Notes: generated from the letters alone by a model not told the origin. Counted from the stretch's first letter, positions 43,908 to 52,433 are shown. The stretch: 60,258 nt of DNA from Desulfatitalea sp. BRH_c12 (GCA_000961655.1 LADR01000043.1:1-60258), one strand, 5' to 3'. Numbers and translations are program-made.

Positions 43908-44414
43908 ATGATGATTGCGACATTTTACAAATCAGGATATCAGCTTTTTAAAACCAAAAAAGCATCGTACCTGCCCTGTCTGTGCTGCGTGTCCGAATTA
44001 CAGAAGCTGCCTTCTTTGTTCTCCGATGCGGGGACTTGTTATGTCTTCAACGCTTATTTTTCCAACGAATTTGATATTGAATTTATTTTCGACGATGAAA
44101 ATGACGCGATAGTCGCAAGGGGTGACTTGATTTTCCAAATGATCGACTACTGGGGACCGCACCAGGTAATTTTTTCGAATGGCTTCGATTATGATGTGAC
44201 GGTTGTCGCCGCCATTCAAGAGGTGACCGATGTTTTCGAAAAGGATCAGCGTGCCGGCTTTGCCATCCTCGTATCGGATTTACCTTATCCATTACATCTG
44301 GTTTTTCGGAACTTTGCAGCAGCGCAATTGTTTCATCAGATCGTAATTGGCAGGTTGGAGCGGTACAGGCAGGAAAATGCAATGCACAAGGGCAGGGCGG
44401 TCATGAATGAATAA
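43908..44414 (+). CDS. Hypothetical protein upstream of AcrVA2 homologue (168 aa)
   Basis: Not recognised. AAGGAGA lies nine bases before ATGATG, so translation is likely. Residues 20-40 have a short Cys cluster (LPCLCCVSELQKLPSLFSDA); the centre is acidic (NEFDIEFIFDDENDAIVARG) and the remainder looks alpha/beta with no HTH. It ends 74 bases before the AcrVA2-like gene in the same direction and could be cotranscribed. No membrane segment. Confidence 0.6.
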   Translation: MMIATFYKSGYQLFKTKKASYLPCLCCVSELQKLPSLFSDAGTCYVFNAYFSNEFDIEFIFDDENDAIVARGDLIFQMIDYWGPHQVIFSNGFDYDVTVVAAIQEVTDVFEKDQRAGFAILVSDLPYPLHLVFRNFAAAQLFHQIVIGRLERYRQENAMHKGRAVMNE

Positions 44415-44487
44415 CCCCAGATTCCCCGAGGCTTTGGAATGGACCAGTTTCGGGGATCGCTTTAGCAAGTTCTAAGGCACATCAACG

Positions 44488-45477
44488 ATGGCAAACCTCA
44501 CCAAAAAACCGGCCCCGATTATCCGACCATCGCACTACCTGAAAAAGGCCGGTCAGCTATATCCCAATGCTTGGAAGCTGGCGGAAATGATGCGCCGGGA
44601 CCGTGGCCAGTCGGCTCCGGGTTGGCCTGATTGGTGTTTTCTGCCATTGGGCGGATGGTATGCGATCGTCGCTGCCGAGCTAAAATGCGAAATACTCGAG
44701 GCGCCGGTAATTCCAGACGTCTCCACCCTGGGTGCCCTCGGCGCCTGGCGCATCACCCAGGGCGTTTATACTTTTCATCCGGAAACGTTCGCGGAGTTGT
44801 CCAAAACCACCATTGGTGGCGAGCTTCCATCCGACATATTGAAGCGCATGCCCGAGTGGTGTTTTTACATTAGCACTCCGGAATATCGTTTATCAGGTGC
44901 TCCGATCCATGGATTTTTCGTCCACCTCGAGTATGATCCAAACAGCGGCGGGACAGAGTTGCGTTTCCTGCTCGACACCGAAAAAGGATTGCGGCCTTTT
45001 GTTCTGCCCATTGGTCAATGGCCATTGGCAGAAAGCTTGAAGCGCGTGGAGCAGGAAAGCAGAACATGGATGAACCCTTTGCAGACGGCCCTATACGAGT
45101 CGGTCTATGATCCCAAAGCCGCCATCGCAGCCGCCCAGCCACTATTGGCTCTGGTGCTGTATATCTGCAGCAAAGATCCGGAATACAAAGGATCACTGCG
45201 GCCGGCCAAACCGGCACTGACGCGTACCAAAAAGGGGTGGCGTCTTTTCCCGGCCGACAAACCGCGTTTCTGGTCACTCGGATTCAGCACCGGCGAGGCC
45301 ATCAGAAGGGGAAAAGAAGGAAGCACGGATCCATCCCGCCCCAAGCCGCACATCCGGCGAGCCCATTGGCATGGGTATTGGCTTGGCCCACGAGCCAATC
45401 CTCAAAAGTTCATTTTTCACTGGCTGCCACCGACACCGGTGAATGTCGATCTGTTGAAAGATAGCGAGTCCGAATGA
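44488..45477 (+). CDS. AcrVA2-family protein (anti-Cas12a inhibitor homologue)
   Basis: A 329-residue protein that matches, from memory, the AcrVA2 family first described in Moraxella bovoculi, whose member blocks production of Cas12a by triggering loss of its mRNA. Shared stretches include LGAWRITQGVYTF, LKRMPEWCFYISTPEY, PLLALVLYICSKDPEYKG, and the strongly conserved C-terminal RPKPHIRRAHWHGYWLG followed by KFIFHWLPPTPVN. Length is close to the 322-residue founder. Homologues are common on plasmids, so a cellular role other than Cas12a inhibition is possible. Its location, between the ssb remnant and oriT, suits early expression after entry. Confidence 0.82.
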   Translation: MANLTKKPAPIIRPSHYLKKAGQLYPNAWKLAEMMRRDRGQSAPGWPDWCFLPLGGWYAIVAAELKCEILEAPVIPDVSTLGALGAWRITQGVYTFHPETFAELSKTTIGGELPSDILKRMPEWCFYISTPEYRLSGAPIHGFFVHLEYDPNSGGTELRFLLDTEKGLRPFVLPIGQWPLAESLKRVEQESRTWMNPLQTALYESVYDPKAAIAAAQPLLALVLYICSKDPEYKGSLRPAKPALTRTKKGWRLFPADKPRFWSLGFSTGEAIRRGKEGSTDPSRPKPHIRRAHWHGYWLGPRANPQKFIFHWLPPTPVNVDLLKDSESE

Positions 45478-46110
45478 ATGGACGACCCCCCAACTCAAGC
45501 ATTTTCTTTGGACCCAATCGACCACATAGACGATTGATGAACGAAAAGAGTGCCGGGGTAGCCGGAACCTCATACTGATAATGGATGGCGATAATCAGAA
45601 TCGATCGCCGTAAAGAAGGCCGGTGCACTTTCAATTCTCCAACATTTTCCCTTCCGGCGGGCCCGCCGCCAGCTTGTGTGTTGCCAAACTTTTTAAAACG
45701 AGCCTGAATAAATCGAACGAAAGAATTTTCAAAATGGGCCACCGAGAACAACAATTCCTATGGCCCGCTAAAGGTTATCAGCGAATATTCTGGCACAGCA
45801 TCGGCGATTGGAATGGCCAAATTGATCTTGTTGTTATGGAACGATGATGCTGCCTGTAGCGTCAGAGAAGGCCTGCGTTCATTTTGCGGAAGTCTCGACC
45901 TGTGTCCGCTGAAAATCCTGGCGCTACTTCATTGAGCATGGCGAAGATCAAGCGCTTGTCGCGGCCCGGCGAAACAGTGTATCGGCTATATATATCCCGA
46001 TCTATGGGAAAAAGGCTATGCCGGCTGCGAGGCCAAAAGGCAGTGGGAAAAGGATCAAGAGCACAAACGCGAAAATTCGCCTTAGTTCAAGTGGTGGGGG
46101 TAAGCTTTGA
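45478..46110. other. Stretch without recognised gene
   Basis: About 630 bases. Short plus-strand frames exist (45623-45847; pieces around 45930-46080 reading IEHGEDQALVAARRNSV and AGCEAKRQWEKDQEHKR in changing frames) that look like a decayed gene, but no family could be named. No clear promoter or repeat. Confidence 0.4.
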
Positions 46111-46506
46111 TCAAAACGGGAGCTTTTCAGGCAAGAACGTCTGATAGCCGTTTGCCCTTTCGAATAATTTCACATCCGATGAACGCTTTAAAATCGGCCT
46201 GATCTTTTCTAAAAGTTCCCTGTCGTTGTCTTTGTAAAGTTCAAGATAAAGGGCGCCAATCAAAATGACGCCCTTCAGTGAAAGGCCGTCCAGATTTTCG
46301 GAACGCACGGCCGCATCCAAACCAAAAATATTCCGGTCGGCCGGTCGCGTAAGGAAGGGGTCCAACAAGCGCAACAGTTCCGATAGCGTGCCATCGAAGA
46401 GATGTTTTCTGAGAAAAAAGCGTCCAAGTAGGATCTTGCGGCGTGTGTCCTTGCTGGACGCTCTACGCGCGGACCGGTTCCGAGCGGCCAGTATGCGAGC
46501 GTGCAC
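46111..46506 (-). CDS. MobC/TraD-like relaxosome accessory protein 2
   Basis: Second of two tandem related genes next to oriT. The shared core is RRKILLGRFFLRKHLFDGTL SELLRLLDPFLTRPADRNIF GL, parallel to the upstream protein. GTG 46506 is the preferred start (AGGGA five bases upstream); the first ATG (46698) would overlap the neighbour by 160 bases. The N-terminus is strongly basic (ARNRSARRASSKDTRRK), fit for DNA contact. A C-terminal extension of about 65 residues is not shared. It would aid the relaxase at oriT; role inferred from place and form. Confidence 0.6.
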   Translation of the reverse strand: MHARILAARNRSARRASSKDTRRKILLGRFFLRKHLFDGTLSELLRLLDPFLTRPADRNIFGLDAAVRSENLDGLSLKGVILIGALYLELYKDNDRELLEKIRPILKRSSDVKLFERANGYQTFLPEKLPF

Positions 46507-46537
46507 TTGATCCCTGCGCCGTTGCAGTTGGTCTAAT

Positions 46538-46870
46538 TTAGGCGATTGCAGCTGTTTCAGTGGATTGATTTTCCTGGTTGTTCTCGTTGATCTTTGTGGG
46601 TTCCGCCTGAGAATGCCCGTGACCGTTTTCCGATAATCCGAAAAGCTTGCGATCGACAGCTTTCTTGAGATGATCCGCCTGGTCCATTTCCCTGACAAGA
46701 TCGTCTAATGTGCCATCCTTGACGGCACGGTCAAAGACAAATCTACCGATGATTCTGATTTTTTGCTTCAACTCCCTGGCATCTGCTTCCTTGAGCCGGC
46801 GTTTCTCTGCTTCGATTTCAGAATTGATTTTAGCCAACTGCTCCTGAAGCTTGTTAAGCTTGTTTCCCAA
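46538..46870 (-). CDS. MobC/TraD-like relaxosome accessory protein 1
   Basis: A 110-residue protein with a coiled-coil start (LNKLQEQLAKINSEIEAEKR RLKEADARE) and the core KIRIIGRFVFDRAVKDGTLD DLVREMDQADHLKKAVDRKL FGL. The same core recurs in the next gene, so this is a tandem paralogue pair. The start codon is TTG (46870) with a perfect AGGAGG nine bases upstream. It is divergent from the relaxase gene across oriT, the usual place for mobC/traD-type genes of MOBQ plasmids. Confidence 0.68.
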   Translation of the reverse strand: MGNKLNKLQEQLAKINSEIEAEKRRLKEADARELKQKIRIIGRFVFDRAVKDGTLDDLVREMDQADHLKKAVDRKLFGLSENGHGHSQAEPTKINENNQENQSTETAAIA

Positions 46871-46949
46871 TGATCTTCACCTCCTTTCTAAAATCGCCAT
46901 AATACAAATTGACTTTTCACGCAATATAAATAAAATGAAGCATACCATA

Positions 46950-47012
46950 GGCCGCGAAGCGGCCCCAACCCTTGGCAGAACCAAGGGCGCACTTATACGT
47001 CGCAAGCGACGC
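46950..47012. other. Origin of transfer (oriT) with RSF1010/Ti-type nic site
   Basis: The minus strand reads ACGTATAAGTGCGCCCTTGG (46981-47000); TAAGTGCGCCCT is the nic core of RSF1010/Ti-type (MOBQ) origins, cut after TAAGTGCG. Three inverted repeats surround it: GGCCGC/GCGGCC (46950-46964), CCCTTGG/CCAAGGG (46969-46987) and CGTCGC/GCGACG (46998-47011). It lies in the 193-base gap between the accessory genes and the MOBQ relaxase. The precise nick position is by analogy. Confidence 0.9.
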
Positions 47013-47063
47013 GTGCTAAAAAAGACTCCCCTCTCACCCGGAAAAAAGTATTAGAAGAAGAAA

Positions 47064-49763
47064 ATGGCGAGCTATCATCTCAGCGTCAAAATTCTATCCC
47101 GATCTTCTGGACGCAGCGGCGTTGCCGCAGCCGCCTACCGCGCCCGTGCGCGCATCAAAGACGAACGCCAAGGCCTGACATTTGACTACAGCAGTAAAAA
47201 AGACTTAGGTGCGTGCAGCATCATCGCCCCACAAAATAGCCCCGCCTGGGTTTACGACCGGACCGAATTGTGGAACCGCGTAGAGGTTTTCGAAAACCGC
47301 AAAGACGCCCAGATCATGCGCGAAGTGGAAGTGGCCCTGCCCAACGAACTGAACCCCTCCGAGCAAATGGCGTTGTTGCGGGAATTTTGCGAAGAGAGCT
47401 TTGTCGCCCACGGCATGATCGCCGACGTCTGCGTTCATCAAAATCCGAAAAACCCCCATGCCCACATCATGCTGACCATGCGCATGATCGGGGCCAAAGG
47501 TTTCGGTAAAAAAGTCAGGGAGTGGAACCGCAAGGAGCTGGTTTTCAGCTGGCGGGAACGTTGGGCGGACCTGCAAAATTTTCATTTGACCAAAGCGGGC
47601 CACGATATTCGCGTCGACCACCGCAGCCACGCGCAACGCGGCATTGCTCTGGTTCCGCAAACCAAGATCGGTGCCGCCGGCCACGTCGATGACCAAATAG
47701 TCCAGGAACGCATCGAGGCCCACCGGCGGATCACCCGCGAAAACGGCCAGCGCATCATTCGGCAACCGGAAATCGCCCTGGCCGCGCTCAGCTATCATCA
47801 TGCCGTTTTCAGCGAGATTGATATCCAAAAATTCGTGCTCTCCCATAGTTGCGGTCCGGAACAGTTCGACAAGGCGTGCAAGGCAATTTTTGCCTCCAGG
47901 GAACTGGTCGGAATCGGCGCAGACGAAAAGGGCAGGGCGCTTTACACCACTCAAACGATGCTGCAGGCCGAACGCACGATGCTCCGCAACGCCGAAAAAC
48001 TATCGGGCGCTTTCGGCCATCGCGTGCGCAAAGGGTATATCAACCAATCCATCGCCAACCGTTCCATGTCCGATGATCAACGGGCCGTCTTCGCCTACAT
48101 TTTAGGCAGCGGCCAGATCACCGCAGTGGTGGGCTATGCCGGAACGGGCAAAAGCTACACTCTGGGAGCGATCCGCGAAGCCTACGAAGCGCAAGGCTAT
48201 AAATTGCAAGGCATGGCGCTGAGTGGCATCGCCGCCGAAGGGTTGCAGCTTGAGAGCGGCATTGGTTCAAAGACCATCCACAGAACCTTGCTGGACTGGG
48301 ACAATGGGCGCGCGCTGCCTGACGCCAAAAGCGTCATCGTCGTGGATGAAGCCGGCATGGTCGGCACCCGGCAGATGCATCGAATCATCGAGATGGCCCA
48401 AAGCCGAGGATCCAAAATCATTCTGGTCGGCGACCATGACCAGTTGCAGCCCATCGAGGCCGGCGGATCATTCCGCGGGATTTGCGAGCGCGTCGGTTAT
48501 TGCGCTATGACAGATATTCGCCGGCAATCCGTTCAATGGCAAAAAGAGGCCACCCAACTCCTGTCGGGCCGTCCCGAGCAGGTGGCCCTTGCCTTGGACC
48601 GCTATGACGCCAACGGCCATTTAAAAGCGCAAGATACGCTGGCCGATGCCAAGGCGCAGCTTTTGCGTGACTGGCGAAACGATATCGGGCACCAAGGCTC
48701 CCGTCTCATTATCGCCTACCGCAATAAAGACGTGCTCAGCCTGAACATGGGCGCCCGGCACCTCTTGAAAGAACACGGCGGTCTGCGCGGTTCCGAAGAA
48801 AGATACGATACCGTCAAGGGCAAGGTGGTCCTGAGCGCCGGTGACCGCATCATTTTCTTGAAAAATGAAAATTCGATGAAGGTCAAAAACGGCAGTCTGG
48901 GGACCGTTGAACGCGTGGCGCCCGATGCGCTTTGCGTTCGCCTTGATTCCGGGCGAACCGTGGTTTTCGATACCGGCCGCTACAATCATTTTCATTATGG
49001 CTATGCGGCAACCATTCACAAAACACAAGGCGTCACGGTCGATCGGACCTATCTTCTGGCGACCAAGCACATGGATAAACATAGCACCTATGTTGCGCTT
49101 TCGCGGCATCGCGATAACGTCACCTTGTATTGGAGCAAGGACGCGGACGGGTTTAAAGATTACGGCCATTTAAAGTATCTTCTCAGCCGGCAGCGGCCCA
49201 AAACTTTGATCAAAGACTATGCCCAGCCGAGAGGCCTGAGGGTCGATCTGGATAAAATTTACACTCGCAAGTATTTCAAAATCACCGTGAGTCACGACAG
49301 TGTTGGACAGGCCTTCATGCAGCAGATCTCAGCGGATGCGCGGCTCGATCATCATCAATCCTGGCAGCGGGTTGAACGGGCTGCAAGGACCATAGCGCAA
49401 TCTTATATGGAGCGCCATCGAATCACTGACATGGGCAACGTGGTTGTCAAAGTCGAAAAAATCGATCCGGACCGTGTTCGTATTGAGCGCTCCGAAAAGC
49501 CTTTCGATACACGCCATGTTTATAGAATCTCAATGGCCGTGCCGGGGCGGAACACACCGTATGAAAAACAGATCGTACTTACGGGAAAGAATGAAAAAGA
49601 AGCGCTCGATAAAGTGGCCAAGGCGTTTGTTTACGATACTTCCCTTAAGCTGAAATTGAGTCCTTCCGACCTGAAGGCAGTCAAAGTCAGCGTGCAGGAA
49701 GTAACCTTTAAAAATGATCACCCGCACCAGGTGGGTTTGGTCAAGGACCGGGGTCTGGCGTAA
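47064..49763 (+). CDS. traA: MOBQ relaxase with RecD-like helicase domain (TraA-like)
   Basis: An 899-residue bifunctional transfer initiator. The relaxase domain starts at once (MASYHLSVKILSRSSGRSGV AAAAYRARARI) with catalytic Tyr near residue 25 and the metal-binding His motif HQNPKNPHAHIMLTMR near residues 125-140. From about residue 330 it is a superfamily 1 helicase: Walker A VGYAGTGKSYTLGAI near 355, Walker B VIVVDEAGMVGTRQM, VGDHDQLQPIEAGG and the late HYGYAATIHKTQGVTVDR plus STYVALSRHRDNVTL. It nicks oriT just upstream, stays bound to the 5' end and can unwind DNA. The ribosome site is weak. Somewhat shorter than Ti-plasmid TraA. Confidence 0.96.
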   Translation: MASYHLSVKILSRSSGRSGVAAAAYRARARIKDERQGLTFDYSSKKDLGACSIIAPQNSPAWVYDRTELWNRVEVFENRKDAQIMREVEVALPNELNPSEQMALLREFCEESFVAHGMIADVCVHQNPKNPHAHIMLTMRMIGAKGFGKKVREWNRKELVFSWRERWADLQNFHLTKAGHDIRVDHRSHAQRGIALVPQTKIGAAGHVDDQIVQERIEAHRRITRENGQRIIRQPEIALAALSYHHAVFSEIDIQKFVLSHSCGPEQFDKACKAIFASRELVGIGADEKGRALYTTQTMLQAERTMLRNAEKLSGAFGHRVRKGYINQSIANRSMSDDQRAVFAYILGSGQITAVVGYAGTGKSYTLGAIREAYEAQGYKLQGMALSGIAAEGLQLESGIGSKTIHRTLLDWDNGRALPDAKSVIVVDEAGMVGTRQMHRIIEMAQSRGSKIILVGDHDQLQPIEAGGSFRGICERVGYCAMTDIRRQSVQWQKEATQLLSGRPEQVALALDRYDANGHLKAQDTLADAKAQLLRDWRNDIGHQGSRLIIAYRNKDVLSLNMGARHLLKEHGGLRGSEERYDTVKGKVVLSAGDRIIFLKNENSMKVKNGSLGTVERVAPDALCVRLDSGRTVVFDTGRYNHFHYGYAATIHKTQGVTVDRTYLLATKHMDKHSTYVALSRHRDNVTLYWSKDADGFKDYGHLKYLLSRQRPKTLIKDYAQPRGLRVDLDKIYTRKYFKITVSHDSVGQAFMQQISADARLDHHQSWQRVERAARTIAQSYMERHRITDMGNVVVKVEKIDPDRVRIERSEKPFDTRHVYRISMAVPGRNTPYEKQIVLTGKNEKEALDKVAKAFVYDTSLKLKLSPSDLKAVKVSVQEVTFKNDHPHQVGLVKDRGLA

Positions 49764-49799
49764 TTGCCGCCAGAAAACGGGTAAGAAAGGAGAGGGGAG

Positions 49800-50132
49800 A
49801 TGGTCCAATTCAATGAGGAAAAGGTCAAAAAACGTCTTCACGACCTTGGGTATTCGCCCATGCTCATCGATATGGAGCTGGGCGGTGTAGAAAACATTCA
49901 TGAGGCGCTGCAACAAGCGTTCGATGCATGGCTCGAAGGGGTGGAGAGCGATTTCACATTCAACACCCTTTCGATGACCACCATCATGGAAAAACGCCGT
50001 TGCGACTATTTTAACGCTCTTTCCCTGATGAGTCTGTTTATCAAAAAACCCGAAATGATCGCGCCATTTTTGTCCATACCGCCTGAAATAGCGGGCCTGC
50101 ATTGCGGCGGATGTTCCGGTGGAGAGGGCTGA
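49800..50132 (+). CDS. Hypothetical small protein downstream of relaxase (110 aa)
   Basis: Not recognised. It has a strong ribosome site (AAAGGAGAGGGGAG) and is coupled to the next gene by a TGATG overlap. Predicted helical, with a closing Cys-rich tail (GLHCGGCSGGEG) that might bind metal. Probably cotranscribed with the relaxase. Confidence 0.6.
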   Translation: MVQFNEEKVKKRLHDLGYSPMLIDMELGGVENIHEALQQAFDAWLEGVESDFTFNTLSMTTIMEKRRCDYFNALSLMSLFIKKPEMIAPFLSIPPEIAGLHCGGCSGGEG

Positions 50133-51019
50133 TGCACGAGAACGACTATCAGAATATTTTTATGCCCGAACTTTGGCAGCACCTGACCTTCGATCAGAGG
50201 GTGGCTGCCCTGCAAGTTCTTGAAAACGATCACGCCTCGCAATCGGGCCGGGAACCTTATCAGATAAAACCGATGGAGATGCCGGATATTTCGCATGGCG
50301 GCCAAATGGTGGCGGCAGAAAAACTCATCGTGATCAACGCCGCTCACATTCAAAACCCCACTTACGAATATGTCGCTCTGTATACCGTGTTACACGAGGG
50401 CAGGCATGCCTATCAAAGAGCTGCCATCGAAAAAGAGGGCTTTCACCCGGACCATGAGCAAGTGCGCTCCTGGAAAGAAAACGCGGTCTTTTATATTCCC
50501 AGTTCCGAGCAGATGTATATTCCCTATCGAATTCAGCCACTGGAACGCGATGCGAATGCCTATGCCAAAGTGGAAGTGGATAAAATTGTTTCACGCCTCG
50601 AGCAGGCCTATGGAAAAAACGATATTTTTCAACAATACGCGTCGCACATGGAAAGCGAAACGCGCATGGTGGATATCGCTGCCAGAGAAAAGTTTGGAGA
50701 CGATTACATCGCTTTTATGGATCATACCATTCATAAAGGGTACCAGGTAACCCGAGGTATTGATGAAAAAAAGAGCTACAAAATCTCAGTCCGTTTCGAA
50801 GAAACGGAATGGTCATCCAAATGCGTTGAAGTCGCCGCGTCCGGAAAGCATCAACTGCGTGAAAGCTTAACGCGGGAGGCGAGGGGCTTTGTATTCAGCG
50901 AGGCTACCCGCCTGGGCATTGCACCCGCTGGCATTCAACAAGCTCAGAGCAGGGTTGAGCCGATTCCAATCGCGCAGGATCTGGAGCGAGGTAAGGCATT
51001 TGAGAAGGGAAGGGAGTGA
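50132..51019 (+). CDS. HExxH metallopeptidase-like protein next to relaxase
   Basis: A 295-residue protein. VALYTVLHEGRHAYQRA holds a zinc-peptidase HExxH motif (HEGRH near residues 87-91) and QPLERDANAYAKVEVDKI about 50 residues later supplies a Glu/Asp-rich helix that could give the third ligand. The N-terminal AAEKLIVINAAHIQNPTYEY leads into the motif as in plasmid and phage HExxH proteins. Residues 205-295 are a separate beta-rich region. ATG 50132 is chosen for the overlap with the previous stop and for GGAGAGG upstream. No signal peptide, so it would act in the cytoplasm. Substrate unknown. Confidence 0.7.
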   Translation: MHENDYQNIFMPELWQHLTFDQRVAALQVLENDHASQSGREPYQIKPMEMPDISHGGQMVAAEKLIVINAAHIQNPTYEYVALYTVLHEGRHAYQRAAIEKEGFHPDHEQVRSWKENAVFYIPSSEQMYIPYRIQPLERDANAYAKVEVDKIVSRLEQAYGKNDIFQQYASHMESETRMVDIAAREKFGDDYIAFMDHTIHKGYQVTRGIDEKKSYKISVRFEETEWSSKCVEVAASGKHQLRESLTREARGFVFSEATRLGIAPAGIQQAQSRVEPIPIAQDLERGKAFEKGRE

Positions 51020-51415
51020 GTCTAAAGGGGACGAGCGAAATGCCCCGCTCAAAGGATTCAGGATGTGCACCTTCAGTCACGCAATTGGCGACACTCTTCA
51101 GCATTAAGGCTGATGTCGTTTTCGCTGCGGTCATGGGACTCCTGTGTGTTGCAATTATCTTAACCCATACTGAAAACATGGTGGATGTATCCAGAATGGG
51201 CCAAATAATCGTCCTTCTAAGCGGACCTGAGCTATATAAGTCTTTCACAATAAAATATTTAAGCGGGGCAGGGTGCACAGGCTCCCGAGGCTTAGTGTGT
51301 GACAACGTCACAAATGCAAAGAAATCACGACAGGCAGCCTGCACCAGGCTAACATCGAGCAAGGAGCTCAATCGCTCGGCTACAACTGGCGCACAATCCC
51401 CTTCCTACCAGGTAA
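51020..51415. other. Gap with no convincing gene
   Basis: About 395 bases. One long plus-strand frame covers it but has no ribosome site, poor codon pattern and no similarity. The palindrome GTGAC-AAC-GTCAC lies at 51299-51311. Confidence 0.4.
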
Positions 51416-51949
51416 TTACATGTCCAGGGTGTATTCCCGATAACCATGCTTGCCCTGATACATAAGGCAGCCATGCACTTCGGGAGTCACCCGAAACCCT
51501 ATGCCCAATGCCTTGAGCCAGGCTTCCACCCGGTAAAAGATGCCGCAATCATAATCGTCCAGCGCCCCGATTCGCTTAACGCCCTTGTATGCGAAACACT
51601 GTCCTTCGGGTGCGTCACAGCGCACCACATTGTTGCCGGGATATTGGCGGCGAAACTGCATAAAATCCGCTCCAATCAATTCAAATGCCCCCTTCGATGA
51701 AGTCTTCAACTGCTCGTAGGTCGTGACTTCATCTACACCCATAACCTTTTTTAAGCGTGGAACTTCGAACGTGCTCATGGACTGTATGGCCGCCCGATTC
51801 AGGGTGCTGGCTGTTTTCGCGCCACATTCCTGAAACAAATTGTAAAACCACATACCGTCATGAGTCATCAATCCCATGCACAGCAATTCCCGCAAATCCC
51901 TTTTATCGATGCTTTCCAAAATAACCGAGCACCAAAAAACATTCCCCAC
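51416..51949 (-). CDS. DUF6125 family protein (177 aa)
   Basis: Matches the DUF6125 family known from Desulfobacterota and clostridia; function unknown. Landmarks are MGLMTHDGMWFYNLFQECG, LNRAAIQSMSTFEVPRLKKV, GAFELIGADFMQF and the C-terminal CFAYKGVKRIGALDDYDCGI FYRVEAWLKALGI with GCLMYQGKHGYREY. Several conserved Cys residues suggest a metal site. The start lies almost on the junction with a Tn3 remnant, so the first 8-10 residues (MGNVFWCSVI) may be foreign. Confidence 0.75.
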   Translation of the reverse strand: MGNVFWCSVILESIDKRDLRELLCMGLMTHDGMWFYNLFQECGAKTASTLNRAAIQSMSTFEVPRLKKVMGVDEVTTYEQLKTSSKGAFELIGADFMQFRRQYPGNNVVRCDAPEGQCFAYKGVKRIGALDDYDCGIFYRVEAWLKALGIGFRVTPEVHGCLMYQGKHGYREYTLDM

Positions 51950-52093
51950 GGTTTACCTCGGCAGGCGCTACGCGAAACGAGAGGGGACACCTATGAAAAG
52001 CTGCTGCCGCACCTGTCAACGCTGGGCTGGGGACGCATTCCCACCCCAACCGGCGACTACATCTGGAGGCAGCACAACCTGGTTCACCCGTAG
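51945..52093 (+). pseudogene. tnpA: Tn3-family transposase TnpA, extreme C-terminus
   Basis: The frame ends with ALRETRGDTYEKLLPHLSTLGWG and TGDYIWRQHNLVHP, matching the Tn3 TnpA ending (LSPLGWEHI-LTGDYxWR). TVYLGRR in a neighbouring frame parallels TVYLERA. Only the last ~45 residues survive. The transposon's terminal repeat follows. Confidence 0.75.
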
Positions 52094-52124
52094 CGGCCAA
52101 AACTTGCCCTGTTCGAATCATCAA

Positions 52125-52162
52125 GGCTTAACGTACGATTTCCCGTTTCGTGAGTAGACCCC
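52125..52162 (+). repeat. Tn3-family 38-bp terminal inverted repeat
   Basis: Read on the minus strand it begins GGGGTCTACTCACGAAACGG and ends with CGTTAAGCC, the classic GGGGTC...TAAG form and 38-base length. It lies 32 bases after the tnpA stop, as in intact Tn3-family elements. I did not find its partner end. Confidence 0.78.
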
Positions 52163-52244
52163 AATGAGAATTGCAGGCTGGAAAGAAGGTGCTTCCGGAA
52201 ACAACAACGAAAACCAAAGATGTATTGGGGTAGCGGGGACGGAG

Positions 52245-52375
52245 TAGACCGTGACCATGTCACAAAACCTGGACGCACCTTCTATCTGGTAAGCGTGACA
52301 AGGTAACGATGTCTGAATTTCTTGAAACTATGTTAAGAGATGAGTTACACAATAATGAAAATGATCCATGCGTTT
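52245..52375 (+). pseudogene. C-terminal fragment related to the gene at 54019
   Basis: RDKVTMSEFLETMLRDELHN NEND here parallels RDKVTISDFLESRLRDEYHT ENGE there, and VTMSQ parallels VTLSH, with a frameshift between. Both GTGAC-N3-GT(C/A)AC palindromes of the gene are kept. A partial duplicate. Confidence 0.65.
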
Positions 52376-52433
52376 GACGCATAGGTGCCTCACGGTTCTT
52401 CCGGAATCTATTTGGTGGGATATTGAGAGTGCG

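Noticed and set aside
47205-47954. Minus-strand frame (249 aa) opposite the relaxase
   Set aside because: Antisense to the conserved MOBQ catalytic domain; no start signals.
51016-51465. Plus-strand frame (149 aa) after the metallopeptidase-like gene
   Set aside because: No ribosome site, no domain, amino-acid pattern looks random; it also runs into the DUF6125 gene on the other strand.
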